In this document: in pieces, positions 34,490 through 45,908 of the stretch
How the letters are laid out: the number at the start of each line of letters is the position of its first letter
Position numbering within the stretch: position 1 is the first letter of the stretch
Assembly: GCA_036924085.1 (NCBI GenBank)
Contig: JAVGWX010000007.1
Span: 99,965,141 to 100,029,140, forward strand
Length of the DNA stretch: 64,000 nt
Reading direction: 5' to 3'
From: Ariolimax columbianus
Taxonomy: Eukaryota > Mollusca > Gastropoda > Stylommatophora > Arionidae
Program-made: the position numbers and the translations under genes
Notes under the pieces: generated by a model
The model's input: the letters and a program-made list of their open reading frames with translations, nothing else
Told to the model about the DNA's origin: nothing
Databases searched by the model: none

Positions 34490-35553
34490 ATGAAGTATGA
34501 GACTAAAGATAGGCCTACAATAGGGTGCTATAGAGGATGTAGTCAAAGGGGTACGTTGGTGTCAGGGAAGTGTGAAATACATAGTAGAAAAGCAAACACT
34601 AAAATGATAAAGCAGAAGCAAAAAGAGGAAAACCAACAACATTACAAACTAAAATGTTTTTATGCAAATGTGAGAAGCATAGTAAATAAAAGAGAAGAAT
34701 TGGAACTATATGTAGAAGAAGAAAAACCAGATGTAATAGGGTTAACAGAATCATGGACATATGAGGAGATTGCAGATAGTGAACTTGAAATTGAGGGATA
34801 TACAATGTTAAGGAAAGATAGGATAATTGGAGACAAGACTAAGGGAGGTGGCATTTATTATACTGTATAAATTCTGTTAATATAACGATCAAAGATTATT
34901 TATCATGTGGTAACAAAAATGAAAGTGTATGGGGAGAAATAGAAAGTGGGGGTGAAAAAACAGTGATTCGAGTGTGCTATAGATGTCCATCAAGTCAAAA
35001 AGAGGAAGATGAGGAGCTGATTAGTAGCATAGCAAAGGCAAGTAAAGGGAAATTATTATTAATGGGAGATTTCAACTATCCAGAAATAAAATGGGATATG
35101 GCAGAAGCACTTGTAGAGTCAAAACCTTTTGTTAAGTGCATAACTGACAATTTTTTAATTCAACATGTAGAAGCAGCCACCAGAGGCAAAAACATACTCG
35201 ACCTAGTTTTTACCACAGAGGAAAATATGATTGAAAACGTTAGCGTTGGGGAACTGTTTGGCTCAAGTGACCATCAAATCATCCGTTGGGATCTTATTGC
35301 AGGAAAAGAAGTAAACATAAACACGCGAACATACTCTAAGGCAGATGTTAAGAGGATGAAAGAGGCAGCGAACCACATAATCTGGAAAGATATTGTTGTA
35401 GGAACAGATGTTGAACAGGAGTGGGAAAGTTTTAAAACAGTTCTAGAAACGCTAAAAGAGGAATGTGTTCCATGTAGTGAGGTAAACCCCAAGCGTAAAA
35501 AGTGGATAACTAGATTTGTAGTGAAATGTAGAAGAGCAAAAAATAAAGCATGA
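34490..35553 (+). pseudogene. LINE ORF2 endonuclease domain with one frameshift
   Basis: First part (34490-34870): LKCFYANVRSIVNKREELEL and VIGLTESW (catalytic Glu region). A 1-base shift near 34868 moves the frame; the second part (open to 35553) has VIRVCYRCPSS, LLLMGDFNYPEIKWD (catalytic Asp/Asn) and GSSDHQIIRWDL (terminal Asp-His). A Trp-to-stop change ends the frame (KNKA then TGA). Domain order and spacing fit an APE-type endonuclease of normal length. Confidence 0.85.
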
Positions 35554-35639
35554 AAAAAATATATAGAGGCAGGTAAATCAAAAGAAACATATGTAAAATA
35601 TTTGGACAAGCAGAACATATCTCAGAAAGCGAATAAAAC

Positions 35640-37217
35640 AGCAAAAATAGACTGAAAAAAAACTTGCTCAGAGGATCAAGACTGACAGTAAAAGCTTCTT
35701 TTCTTATGTTAGAAATAAACAAAGAACGAAAGACAAAGTAGGCCCTCTCATAGACAGTACAGGGAAAATAATAAGTGAGAATAGGGTGGCTGCTAATCTG
35801 CTCAATCAGTACTTTGGCACAGTCTTCACAAAGGAGGACTGCTCCGAGATCCCAGAGCCTATAGATATTTTTCAAAGAGACATGGATACAGCGGGATTAA
35901 AATCAATCTGTATTACAGAGGAAATGGTTTTTTAAAAATTGGAGGGGTTGAAGGTGAATAAATGTCCAGGTCAAGATGGTATTCACCCAAAATTGCTGTA
36001 TGAAATTAGAGACCAACTAGCAAAACCATTGGCTATATTATGTTCTCAATCACTTACAAAAGGGATTGTTCCACGGGATTGGAAAGATGTAGGAGTGATC
36101 CCCTTATTCAAAAAAGGCAAAACATCAGATCCGGAAAATTATAGACCGGTGAGTTTAACGAGCATAGTCTGTAAATTGTTAGAGTCAATAATCAAAGAAA
36201 ACATTGTAATGCATTTAGAAAAATTTAATCTAATTAGAAATAGTCAGCATGGGTTTACTAGAGGGAGATCATGCTTAACAAATCTAATATAATTCATGGA
36301 GGAGGTTACTAAAATCATAGATAAAGGGGAGCCAGTGGATGTTATTTATCTAGACATTGCAAAGGCCTTTGATAGAGTACCTCATCAAAGATTATTTCGA
36401 AAGTTAAAATCACATGGAATAGGTGGGGAAGTTGCCAAATGGATTGAAAATTGATTAACGGGAAGAAGGCAGAGGGTGGGCATAAATAAGGAGTACTCTG
36501 AGTAGAGTGAAGTGAAAAGTGGTGTGCCACAGGGCTCGGTTTTGGGACCAATTTTGTTCTTGATATATATAAATGATTTGGACATTGATATGAGATCCAT
36601 GATTGCAAAATTTGCTGATGACACAAAACTATGCAGTAGTGTCTCATCTAAAGCGGAAGTGGATATATTGATGTCGGATTTAGATAAAATTCGAGAATGG
36701 TCTGTAAGCGGGCAAATGGAGTTTTATGTAGATAAATACAGTCCTCCACACGGGTAGATCCAATATAGAACATAATTACAGAATGGGAGAAAACAATATT
36801 AGAAAGATAGATAAGGAAAGGGACCTAGGGGTTATAATAGATCATACAGGAAAGGTGAGTGAGCAAGTTAAGGTAGCAGTGAAAAAGGCAAATGCAATGT
36901 TAGGTATGATAAAAAGAAATATTAAACATAGGAGCAAGGAAGTGATCGTCAAACTGTATAAAGCTTTAGTTAGACCTAGATTGGAGTACTGTGTACAGGT
37001 GTGGAGTCCTTATCAGAGAGGGGACATAAACATGCTAGAAAGAATACAAAAAAGAGCGACAAAGATGATAGTGGGATTCCAGAATTACAGTTATGAGGAA
37101 CGACTCAGAAAAACTGGCCTACAGTGTCTCGAAGAGAGAAGAATTCGTGGTGACTTAATACAGGTTTATAAGATGATCAGAGGAATCGATAAATTAGACT
37201 ATAACAAGTTTTTTTAA
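35640..37217 (+). pseudogene. LINE ORF2 reverse transcriptase and C-terminal region
   Basis: CPGQDGIHPKLLYEIRD (35965), DWKDVGVIPLFKKGK (36080), ENYRPVSLTSIVCKLLESII (36135), QHGFTRGRSCLTNLI (36245), DVIYLDIAKAFDRVPHQRL (36340, first catalytic Asp), SGVPQGSVLGPILFLIYIND (36520), KFADDTKLC (36610, intact catalytic FADD), then after a frameshift near 36740 ERDLGVIIDHTGKVSEQVKV and LVRPRLEYCVQVWSPYQRGD. Stops at about 35934, 36292, 36453 and 36502. The catalytic residues are preserved; the frame is not. Confidence 0.88.
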
Positions 37218-37274
37218 AATACAGCCGCCTACAATAACACGTGGGGAAAAGCTACAAGCTGACTAAAGAGAGGT

Positions 37275-37445
37275 CCACACATATACACACATACACACAC
37301 ACATATACACACACATACACACGCATACACAAACACATACATACACACACATACACACACATATACACACACATACACATCCATACACACATACACACAC
37401 ACATACATACACATGCACACACACATACACACACACACCCACAAA
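37275..37445. repeat. (CA)n/(CATA)n microsatellite at the LINE 3' end
   Basis: About 170 bases of CACACATA-type repeat begin inside the LINE C-terminal frame, either an insertion or a slippage expansion. Confidence 0.95.
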
Positions 37446-37603
37446 CCAAGTTCTCTATGCTTGTACAGCTGCATTGCCTTAAGAAAAACCTGGAATACTC
37501 CAACTAACGATGTCCATCTGTCCCCCTTTCATTCTGTGGAAGAGTCACTGCCAAATGTATTTTCATGTTTGTAATGACAATCGTGACGCAACATCGACAC
37601 CCT

Positions 37604-38290
37604 ATTGTTGTTGTTGTTGTTGTTGTTGTTGGATGCCCACAATAAGTAGTATTACTTTTTATGTGCACCCTGAAAAGGACGTTTAGTGGTGGGTTGCAGT
37701 AGCTTTCCTCACATCCCGTTCGTGCGGATGAAAGTGGACTGGGGTATCTCCTGGACGTTGGTGACCTCAAATCTGATGAGCCGGCCTGCCATGAAAACAG
37801 CTCGTTTCCAGAGAAGAATACGGGGACGTCGAATTGTGGGTCTTGGCCGGCATATGTTTACTAACCCTGACTAACATGTCTGATCAATATGGTGTGCCTG
37901 ACCCTGACTAACATGTTTGATCAGTATGTTGTTCCTGACCCTGACTAACAAGTCTGATCAGTATGTTGTGCCTGACCCTGACTAACACGTCTGATCAGTA
38001 TGTTGTGCCTGACCCTGTCTAACACGTCTGATCAGTATGTTGTGCCTGATCCTGTATAACACGTCTGATCAGTATGTTGTGCCTGACCCTGACTAACACG
38101 TCTGATCAGTATGTTGTGCCTGACCCCCATGTATAACACGTCTGATCAGTATGTTGTGCCTGACCCCCATGTATAACACGTCTGATCAGAATGTTTTGAC
38201 TAACCAGACGTTAGTCTTCCTCCCATATCACGTAAAAGCTATTTCCTGTTAGACGCTAAAAATGTCATACAAGATAGGCCTATCGCATTC
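37604..38290 (+). mobile_element. Dispersed element with 37-bp tandem core (HINE/pearl-like candidate), copy 1
   Basis: Layout: (TTG)n at 37604-37631; a left block with GTGGTGGGTTGCAGTAGCTT and CCTCACATCCCGTTCGTGC; a core of ~9 copies of CTGACCCTGACTAACACGTC plus TGATCAGTATGTTGTGC (37865-38190); then a right block with a 7-bp stem hairpin, GACTAAC-CAGAC-GTTAGTC (38198-38216). The same blocks in the same order recur at 63075-63680. Microsatellite, central tandem repeats and terminal hairpin are the layout of Helentron-associated non-autonomous elements described from molluscs and flies; assignment is by architecture only. No coding capacity. Confidence 0.7.
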
Positions 38291-38294
38291 AAGT

Positions 38295-38910
38295 TCCGTG
38301 CACATACCAGGTGAATGAATCATTCTTTAACCGGAAAGTGGTGAAAAGAGCTAGATTATTACTTGAATTTTGCTGTGAAAGTTTCTATGTCAAGGTACGG
38401 TTCTTCCAGATTGTGCGGAAGTGGGGCCTCTTCCGAACAGTTTGATATATATACACATTCTGTTCTTGTCCACATCTGTTTTGGTGGCGATCCTGACGAG
38501 TTCACACAAAACTCAAGAGCTCTCATAGCTTCCTGTCCTGGCTTTGACTCGAAATAGTATTAATTGTACTGTAAGACATCTATCGAACACGTCGTAATAA
38601 ATTGATGTGAGAAAATCTCTTTGCAATTGCTTATTATAGTTAGCCATGGGATATCACAACCAAACATTCATTAACACTTGAGCAAAATTATCCACGAAAC
38701 GTTCATGGTTAAAGTAACACTAACTTTGTGTTCACTAAACATAAAGGGGTACAAATATGAAATTGGTTTTTTGTCACATTAAGAACTAGCTTTGACGGTA
38801 TAACTTTTCTATATTGTGCTCTGTATAGAGAATTGATATCTCAACACTTTCTAATTAGAATACTCTTGATTATTTCACAGCACTTTCTAATTGGAATATT
38901 CTGATGATTA
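38295..38910. other. Unclassified sequence, no recognised gene
   Basis: One 64-codon frame (38363-38557) has no recognisable features. The right edge repeats CAGCACTTTCTAATTGGAAT-type words (38840-38900) that recur after the LINE at 39755-39800, suggesting the LINE was inserted into this sequence. Confidence 0.45.
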
Positions 38911-38916
38911 TTTCTG

Positions 38917-39740
38917 GTTTCGCACATCAGTTGGTGTGAGACAGGGTTGTATACTCTCTCCAACTCTTTTCAATATATTCTTGAGAGAATTATCAGTGAG
39001 GCACTTGGAGGTCACGTTGGTACTGTCAAGATAGGGTGACCGAACGATTACCAGCCTTCGGTTTGCAGATGACATCGACGGGTTGGCAGGGTCAGGAACA
39101 GAACTCCAGGAAAGGGTCAGATGGCTCGATGATACAGCTCTCGACAATGGTATGGAGATGAACGATGGAAAGACAAAACGAATGACCAACAACGCCGAAG
39201 GCTTCAGCAGTAGGATAAAAGCTAATGGCCACAATCTCGAATTGGTTGACCGTTTTAAATATCTGGGTTCGATTGTCAGAGATGAAGGATCAAAATGTGA
39301 GATGATGGCCAGAATAGCACAGACAAAAAGCGGCGCTTGCACGGCTTGACTAAATCTGGCAAGATGAACGGTTAGCACTATGCACCAAAATCACATGAAT
39401 GCGTTTAAGCGTCACGTACAAAGATCGGGTTACAAACAAGGAACTACGTGAATTACAACAGCAGTACGACCTTTTGAAGACCTCATGGCAACTGTCAAAA
39501 GAAATAATCTCTTTTCCAACGGTCACTTATCAAGTTCAAACGTTTTGCAAAACGATCCTGCACGGAAAGGTGCACGGCAGACTACGAAATGTTGGGAGAA
39601 CATGACAAGAATAGATCGATCTCCGACTAGAAGAGGCACAGGCAGCAGCCGCTGACAGAGAAGGATAGCGTTTGGTAACGAGGATGTCTTAATGTGTTCC
39701 CCAATGACCTCACTGGTTACGGGTAACCTGACCTAATTAA
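38917..39740 (+). mobile_element. RTE-like LINE (family A) RT end, 5'-truncated
   Basis: FRTSVGVRQGCILSPTLFNI (38917), LRFADDIDGLAG (39055, intact FADD), DNGMEMNDGKTKRM, DRFKYLGSIVRDEGSKCEMM (39250) and RIAQTKSGACTA, then a frame break; the remainder (VTYKDRVTNKELR near 39415, AAADRE near 39645, ending CTGGTTACGGGTAACCTGA) matches the 10.0-kb and 58.4-kb copies with deletions. Confidence 0.83.
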
Positions 39741-40004
39741 ATTATTTCACACGACTTTCTAGTAAGAATGCTCTTGATTATTTCACAACACTTTCAAATA
39801 TTAGAATACTTATGATTTTGTATCACTCACGGTTGGTACTAATTAACTGTAGCTGGAGTTTAAAGAAAACGTTTTACGTGAAATAATCACCAGCTGCCAC
39901 CAATTGTCGCTATGTCAGAACACTAAACACAATTAGACAAAGAAGTGGAACGAAAATAGTCACACAGAGAAATGGCAGCACAGCCAATAGCAGAGACATA
40001 TCAG

Positions 40005-41205
40005 CGTAAAGTTACTACTGTCAACAATTGTAGATAAAGTTACTACTGTCAGCAGTTGATTGTAAAGTTACTACTGTCAACAATTGTAGGTAAAGTTACT
40101 ACTGTCAACAGTTGTAGGTAAAGTTACTACTGTCAACAGTTGAATGTAAAGTTAATACTGTCAACTGTTGATTGTAAAGTTACTACTGTCAACAATTATA
40201 GGTAAAGTTACTACTGTCAACAGTTGTAGGTAAAAATACTACTGTCAACAGTTGAATGTAAAGTTACTACTGTCAACAGTTGATTGTAAAGTTACTACTG
40301 TCAACAATTGTGGGTAAAGTTACTACTGTCAACAATTGTAGGTAAAGTTACTACTGTCAACAGTTCAATGTAAATTTACTACTGTCAACAATTGTAGGTA
40401 AAGTTACTACTGTCAACAGTTGTAGGTAAAGTTACTAAAGTCAACAATTCTAGGTAAAGTTACTACTGTCAACAATTGAAATTAAAGTTACTACTGTCAA
40501 CAGTTGTAGGTAAAGTTACTACTGTCAACAGTTGAATGTAAAGTTACTACTGTCAACAGTTGATTGTAAAGTTACTTCTGTCAACAGTTGAATGTAAAGT
40601 TAATACTGTCAACTGTTGATTGTAAAGTTACTACTGTCAACAATTATAGGTAAAGTTACTACTGTCAACAGTTGTAGGTAAAAATACTACTGTCAACAGT
40701 TGAATGTAAAGTTACTACTGTCAACAGTTGATTGTAAAGTTACTACTGTCAACAATTGTGGGTAAAGTTACTACTGTCAACAATTGTAGGTAAAGTTACT
40801 ACTGTCAACAGTTCAATGTAAATTTACTACTGTCAACAATTGTAGGTAAAGTTACTACTGTCAACAGTTGTAGGTAAAGTTACTAAAGTCAACAATTCTA
40901 GGTAAAGTTACTACTGTCAACAATTGAAATTAAAGTTACTACTGTCAACAGTTGTAGGTAAAGTTACTACTGTCAACAGTTGAATGTAAAGTTACTACTG
41001 TCAACAGTTGATTGTAAAGTTACTACTGTCAACAATTATAGGTAAAGTTACTACTGTCAACAATTATAGGTAAAGTTACTACTGTCAACAGTTGATTGTA
41101 AAGTTACTACTGTCAACAATTGTAGGTAAAGTTACTACTGTCAACAGTTGTATGTAAAATTACTACTGTCAACAGTTGTATGTAAAATTACTACCTTCAA
41201 GTGTT
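40005..41205. repeat. 28-bp satellite with 448-bp higher-order repeat, ~43 copies
   Basis: Monomer TAAAGTTACTACTGTCAACA plus ATTGTAGG, with GTTGATTG, GTTGAATG and GTTGTAGG subtypes. Rare variants recur exactly 448 bases apart (16 monomers): TAAAAATACT at 40231/40679, TAAATTTACT at 40371/40819, GTTACTAAAG at 40431/40879. The duplicated block spans about 40130-41025. Confidence 0.96.
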
Positions 41206-41339
41206 AAGTGTAAAGTTGGTTATGTCAACGGTTATATGTAAAGTTGCTGATGGAATTGTCAAGTTTATTGTGGCTCTCTCGTTTGATTACATGGATACTG
41301 CCAGGTTCCGAATGCCATTGAAATTATCATTGGTTGACG

Positions 41340-42170
41340 ACAAACACACGTGTCCTGATCTACAAACGTGTCCCGACCTACACATGTGTCCTGACCTACA
41401 CACGTGTCCTGACCTACACACGTGTCCTGACCTACACACTTGTGCTGACCTACACACGTGTCCCGACCTACACATGTGTCCCGACCTACACACGTGTCCT
41501 GACCTACACACGTGTCCCGACCTACACTCGTGTGATGATGTACACACGTGTCCTGATCTACAGACGTGTCCTGATCTAGACACGTGTCCTGATCTACACA
41601 CGTGTCCTGATCTACACCTCTATTCCGACCTATACACGTGTCCTGATCTACACACGTGTCCCGACCTACACGCGTGTCCTGGCCTGCGCACGTGCCCTAT
41701 CTGCACATGTGTCCTGACCTACACACGTGTCCCGATCTACACATGTGTCCTGACCTACACACGTGTCGCGACCTGCACATGTGTCCTGACCTTCACACGT
41801 GTCCCGACCTGCACATGTGTCCTGACCTACATACGTGTCCTGACTTACACACACATGTAATAACCTACATACGTGTACTAACCTACACACTTGTTCTTAC
41901 CTACACACGTGTCCTGACCTACACACGTATTCCTACCGACACATCTGGCCTGACCTACACACCTGTCGCGACTTAAACACGTGACTTAACCTGCACACGT
42001 GTCCTGACTTACACACGTGTCCTGACCTACACACGTGTCCAGACCTACACACGTGTCTTAACCTGTATACGTGTCCTGACCTTCACATCTGTCCCGACTG
42101 ACACACGTGTTTTAACCTGCACACCTGTCCTAACCTATACACGTGTCCCGACTTACACGTGTGTCCACTA
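41340..42170. repeat. 18-bp minisatellite with a CACGTG palindrome per unit, ~45 copies
   Basis: Unit CACGTGTCCTGACCTACA. CACGTG (canonical E-box) is intact in most copies; others carry CATGTG or CTCGTG. Units diverge toward the right. 18 is a multiple of 3, so one + frame reads TCPDLH repeats for over 200 codons; artefact. Confidence 0.95.
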
Positions 42171-42174
42171 GAAT

Positions 42175-43040
42175 TTTACATGCATTCACGAAAATTTGTA
42201 GTATGAGTACTTCGGTTACTATGTGTCGTATTTCTATGGTCCAGTGCACACGGATGAACTCACACATCGGTTAACCACCTTCAGAGACCTTGTCATAGGT
42301 CACAGAGTATCCGACTTCCAGTTAGCGGCCGTCGGTGATTTCAGACCGGTTTCCATACGCTGTTCTAGCCCTTCCCCCAGATCCAGCAAGCCACACGAAG
42401 GAATAGGACCTGCGCCGCTAGTGTAAAGTCAAACAGATCGAGTGGAGATCAAGACACAGATCAGTGCATGAGCTGTATCAGTCAGCGACACATAGCTGGC
42501 TGCTAACGTCAAGGTCAGCAAACCGGAACTGCCAAGACTCTCATCCACCTCCTGCTAAAGGGCAGACTGGTGTATGTAAAGGCCATGCTGAAATCCAATG
42601 TGTCAGACCAAAAGATGCAAATATCTCAGTCAAGCTATAAACTTTGACACAGCGCTTTCCGTTCTTCGGATAATATCTTGCTATTTTACAAAGCCCCTGG
42701 TAGCGAGAGTTTGAGAACGAACGACAAAGAAAAAAAAAGAACTCAACCTAGAGGCCAGACGGTGATCTTCTTTCACTGTCATCGCAGATGGTGTGCTGCT
42801 ATGGAAGTACAGATGGTCTGTGCATCATATGGTGCACATGCCGAACAACAGACTGACACGTAGCGTGATGTCCTAGCGACAATGCAACTTTAGGCACTCT
42901 TGCGGAAACTCGAGTTTGATGTGGCGAGGTGACCTGAAGGAGGTCTTATGTCATACATGATACACAAGGCATTTGAGGGAAATGGGTTTCTTTACCATTT
43001 TGCTACCTAGCCACAGAGTTTAGAGATTTAGAAAAGTTTC
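42175..43040. other. Unclassified, low-repeat sequence
   Basis: Frames at 42223-42426 and 42678-42863 are short and unrecognised. No tandem repeat. Could contain unrecognised element remains. Confidence 0.35.
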
Positions 43041-43044
43041 CACT

Positions 43045-43255
43045 GGCAATTGTTGTATGTAAAGTGAATAATTCAAATTGTGGTACGTAAAGTTACAGAT
43101 ATAAATTGTTCTAAGTAAAGTTACAGATATAAATTGTTTTAGGTAAAGTTACTAATACAAATTGTTGTACGTAAACTTACAGATGAAATTATTGCATGTT
43201 AAATTATTAATATAAATTGTTGTATGTAAAGGTACTAATATCAGTTGTTTATAAA
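43045..43255. repeat. 28-bp satellite related to the 40-41 kb array, ~7 copies
   Basis: Monomer TAAAGTTACTAATATAAATT plus GTTGTATG shares TAAAGTTACTA and GTTGTA(T/G)G and the 28-bp period with the larger array 1.8 kb away. Remnant monomers (AATAAAGTTTCAAATATTAA at 43540) continue beyond the SINE that follows. Confidence 0.88.
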
Positions 43256-43257
43256 GT

Positions 43258-43540
43258 TGAGGATTCCGTGGCGAAGTGGATGAGCAGTTGGCCTCGTGAT
43301 CAGGTGGTGTGGGTTTGACTCCGGACTCCGCCGTCTTCTTCACGTGTGCTTGATGCAGAGTCCCCTGTATATCGTAGTCGCCCCCTAGTCGTCTTGTCTT
43401 GACTTGCCACTGGGGTCGGGCGGCTCGAGACGAGAGAGTGAGGATAAAAAGTAGCGCAGTTAATCCTTACTAAAAATAACGCTAGCAAAATTAATTATGT
43501 CACCATCGTCTTCGATGGACGGCGAACTTTGCTTTTTTAA
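43258..43540 (+). mobile_element. tRNA-derived SINE inserted in the 28-bp satellite
   Basis: Head: CCGTGGCGAAGTGGATGAGC (A-box region), CTCGTGATCAGG, GTGTGGGTTTGACTCC (B box). The body has CTTCACGTGTGCTTGATGCA and CCCCTGTATATCGTAGTCG, and the end has TTTGCTTTTTTAAAAT. Satellite sequence resumes on the right; ATAAAGTTT/ATAAAGTTG on the two sides may be the target duplication, though satellites make that ambiguous. Confidence 0.78.
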
Positions 43541-43884
43541 AATAAAGTTTCAAATATTAAATGTTGTATTTAAAGAACTGACACATTTGTGTTTGTATTG
43601 TATCACTATTTTATTGAAATAATTTACTATGGCTTTTCTCCAGCCTCACGGTAATGTGTCAGACACCAGAAGTTAAATAGGATCATGATCACCTGATCCA
43701 GTCCAAACATAACCTCTAGGACAATGACAACAATGTTGCATGTTTTGCTAGAGGGCTAGACAAGGTGAGAATGGACGAGTCGAAACATTAAGCAGGTGCA
43801 TTATTTAGTTATGTTTCATTTTTCTCTGACATGCTGGATATTTGAGTTTCTCGTTGCCGCCATCTTAATATCTAATCTCCAAGA

Positions 43885-44505
43885 AGTTCATGCTTTTCTC
43901 TCATCTGTATCGATTTCATCAACTTCCGAGAATTTTCCCTGGCGTTTTCTCTCATCTGTATCGATTTCATCAACTTCCGAGTATTGACCCTGGCGTTTCT
44001 CTCATCTGTATCGATTTCATCAAATTCCGAGTATTGTCCCTGGCGTTTCTCTCATCTGTATCGATTTCATCAACTTCCGAGTTTTGTCCCTAGCGTTTCT
44101 CTCATCTGTATCAATTTCATCAACTTCCGAGTTTTGTCCCTGTCGTTTCTCTCATCTGTATCGATTTCATCAACTTCCGAGTTTTTTCCCTGGCGTTTCT
44201 CTCATCTGTATCGATTTCATCAACTTCCGAGTTTTGTCCCTGGCGTTTTCTTTCATCTGTATCGATTTCATCAACTTCCGAGTTTTGTCCCTGGCGTTTC
44301 TCTCATCTGTATCGATTTCATCAACTTCCGAGTTTTGTCCCTGGCGTTTTCTTTCATCTGTATCGATTTCATCAACTTCCGAGTTTTGTCCCTGGCGTTT
44401 TCTCTCATCTGTATCGATTTCATCAACTTCCGAGTATTGTCCCGTCGTTTTCTTTCATCTGTATCGATTTCATCAACTTCCGAGTTTTGTCCCTGGCGTT
44501 TTCCC
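43885..44505. repeat. 50/51-bp minisatellite, ~12 copies
   Basis: Unit GTTTCTCTCATCTGTATCGA then TTTCATCAACTTCCGAGTTT then TGTCCCTGGC, with GTTTTC length variants. On the minus strand it would read GQNSEVDEIDTDER, acidic and protein-like, so an origin in a coding sequence is possible; no gene is recognised. Confidence 0.95.
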
Positions 44506-44667
44506 TTATTTTTATCCACTCAAAAACCTTCTGTGCTTCTCGTCATCTGTTTTATGTTACCCTTATCGATTCCAACAAAGGATTCTGCTGTGATGACCAT
44601 CCTACTTCGATTAACATTGTGCGCCGTTTCATGAAGCACCAGTTGATATGGCTTCTTAAATTTATAT

Positions 44668-44860
44668 CAGTGGTCTAGAGGTAAGAGGTCTGCATCGGGT
44701 GCTAGAGGTCGCGAGTTCGAATCACGGTGGAGACTGGGATTATTTTACGTGGATCTTCTGGTAAAAATGTCCCTGGTCTCTTTGTAGTGAGATCGTGCCC
44801 CCATGTTCAGTGTCGAAAAACACTGAAATTCCCTGGGTTAGAAATCGAAAAGTGTAGGCT
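44668..44860 (+). mobile_element. tRNA-derived SINE
   Basis: AGTGGTCTAGAGGTAAGAGG (A box), GGTCGCGAGTTCGAATCACG (B box), then a non-tRNA body (GGGATTATTTTACGTGGATC; AACACTGAAATTCCCTGGG). Not a tRNA gene, since no acceptor-stem closure is seen. Confidence 0.75.
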
Positions 44861-44864
44861 TTTA

Positions 44865-45905
44865 ACGGCCATTGCTTGGACAACATTCAAAAGTTTTAGT
44901 TACAAATTCACCAAAATTAGTTGTACCTTGCCCCATGCATAGAAAGCCGCAGGCAGTTCTAAAATACCTACTACACGCAGCCAAAGCCTTCGGCAGCCTG
45001 GCAACAGACTTTAAACACGCCTGTTTGAATACCAGAATTTAAATAATAATTTATATTTTGTCTTTGACATCCGAAAATTAGTTAACAACTTGACTTCCAT
45101 TAGTTGGCTTTAACAACGTGACTCAAAGTGCTTAGGTGAGATAGTTTTACAGTAAGGAGTCCGTAGATCCTGTTACATTTAGCGCTTCAATAGTTTGACG
45201 TGATTCGTGGTGGGGGAAACTTTAGGGGCTGTTAGCCATAACGCAATCGCGGAATTTAAATGGCAGACTTGTTCGTGTAACTGGTTTTTCCTTCTACTAA
45301 CCTGTTCCGTATAGTTGAACCCTGTATAGCAACATAGCCTTTCTCCGAATTAGGCGCCATTTCACCCACTTGATCGTGGAGTAGACCTGTAAAACTTTAG
45401 GCTCAATTATTAGACTATGCGCCTGTTAACACACAGGAAGAACTGATAAGGCCTAACTCTTATAAAAAAATTATATCTGTCTCTATAAGAATACGATAAA
45501 TGCTGCTTACTAGTTCAGTAAATAATATTTGTTCTTAAATTAACGTTTTCGTTTATCTATGTTAGTTTGTTAGTAATTGCAGTCCCCGTTAGACTATATG
45601 TTTCCAACATCAGCTTTAGATACATTTCGAAACATAGAGAAGATCAATGCGGTCGTGCCACGTTATGTAAAGCAGGCGTGGGGAGTAGGACAGCTGTTCC
45701 AAGCACAGTAACTAGAGATCACGTCGATTGTTCGTATTTAGGCAATATTTTAAATATGAATGTAGTGTGTGTTAGCTTATATTGTCTTTTATTTTCCATT
45801 TTATCGTTCTATTGTTGAAGCTTAAGTTTCAAATACGCAGGTTAGTAGATGTTTGTGAACACCCGACGAACGGAAACCTGTTAAACTGTGTCATTGTTTT
45901 ATTTT
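44865..45905. other. Unclassified; would include promoter/5' exon of the candidate host gene
   Basis: No repeats beyond short words. A splice-acceptor-like TTTTATTTTCAG ends the stretch at 45908, so at least one upstream non-coding exon would be needed. No promoter motif can be asserted. Confidence 0.35.
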
Positions 45906-45908
45906 CAG

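Larger units (their letters stand above)
34035..37285 (+). mobile_element. CR1-like LINE, nearly complete but inactivated
   Basis: Order: SGNH/GDSL-type ORF1 remnant, then ORF2 with APE endonuclease, RT and C-terminal region. About five nonsense changes and at least four frameshifts interrupt ORF2, far fewer than in the other LINEs here, so this is one of the younger elements. The 3' end reads [15 protein letters not shown] (the ITRG-type end region) and is cut by a (CA)n tract at about 37275. Clade assignment rests on the esterase ORF1, PQGSVLGP wording and the LVRPRLEYCVQVWSPY motif. Confidence 0.88.

Noticed and set aside
40005..41205. 28-bp repeat at CRISPR-like length
   Set aside because: Pure head-to-tail satellite without spacers.
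41201..41860. 219-codon frame with TCPDLH hexapeptides
   Set aside because: 18-bp unit read in phase; it decays with the array and has no conserved non-repeat part beyond a short leader.
43258..43345. Genuine tRNA gene (also at 11150, 44670, 51903 and 60500)
   Set aside because: A and B boxes are present but there is no proper acceptor-stem closure, and each continues into a SINE body.
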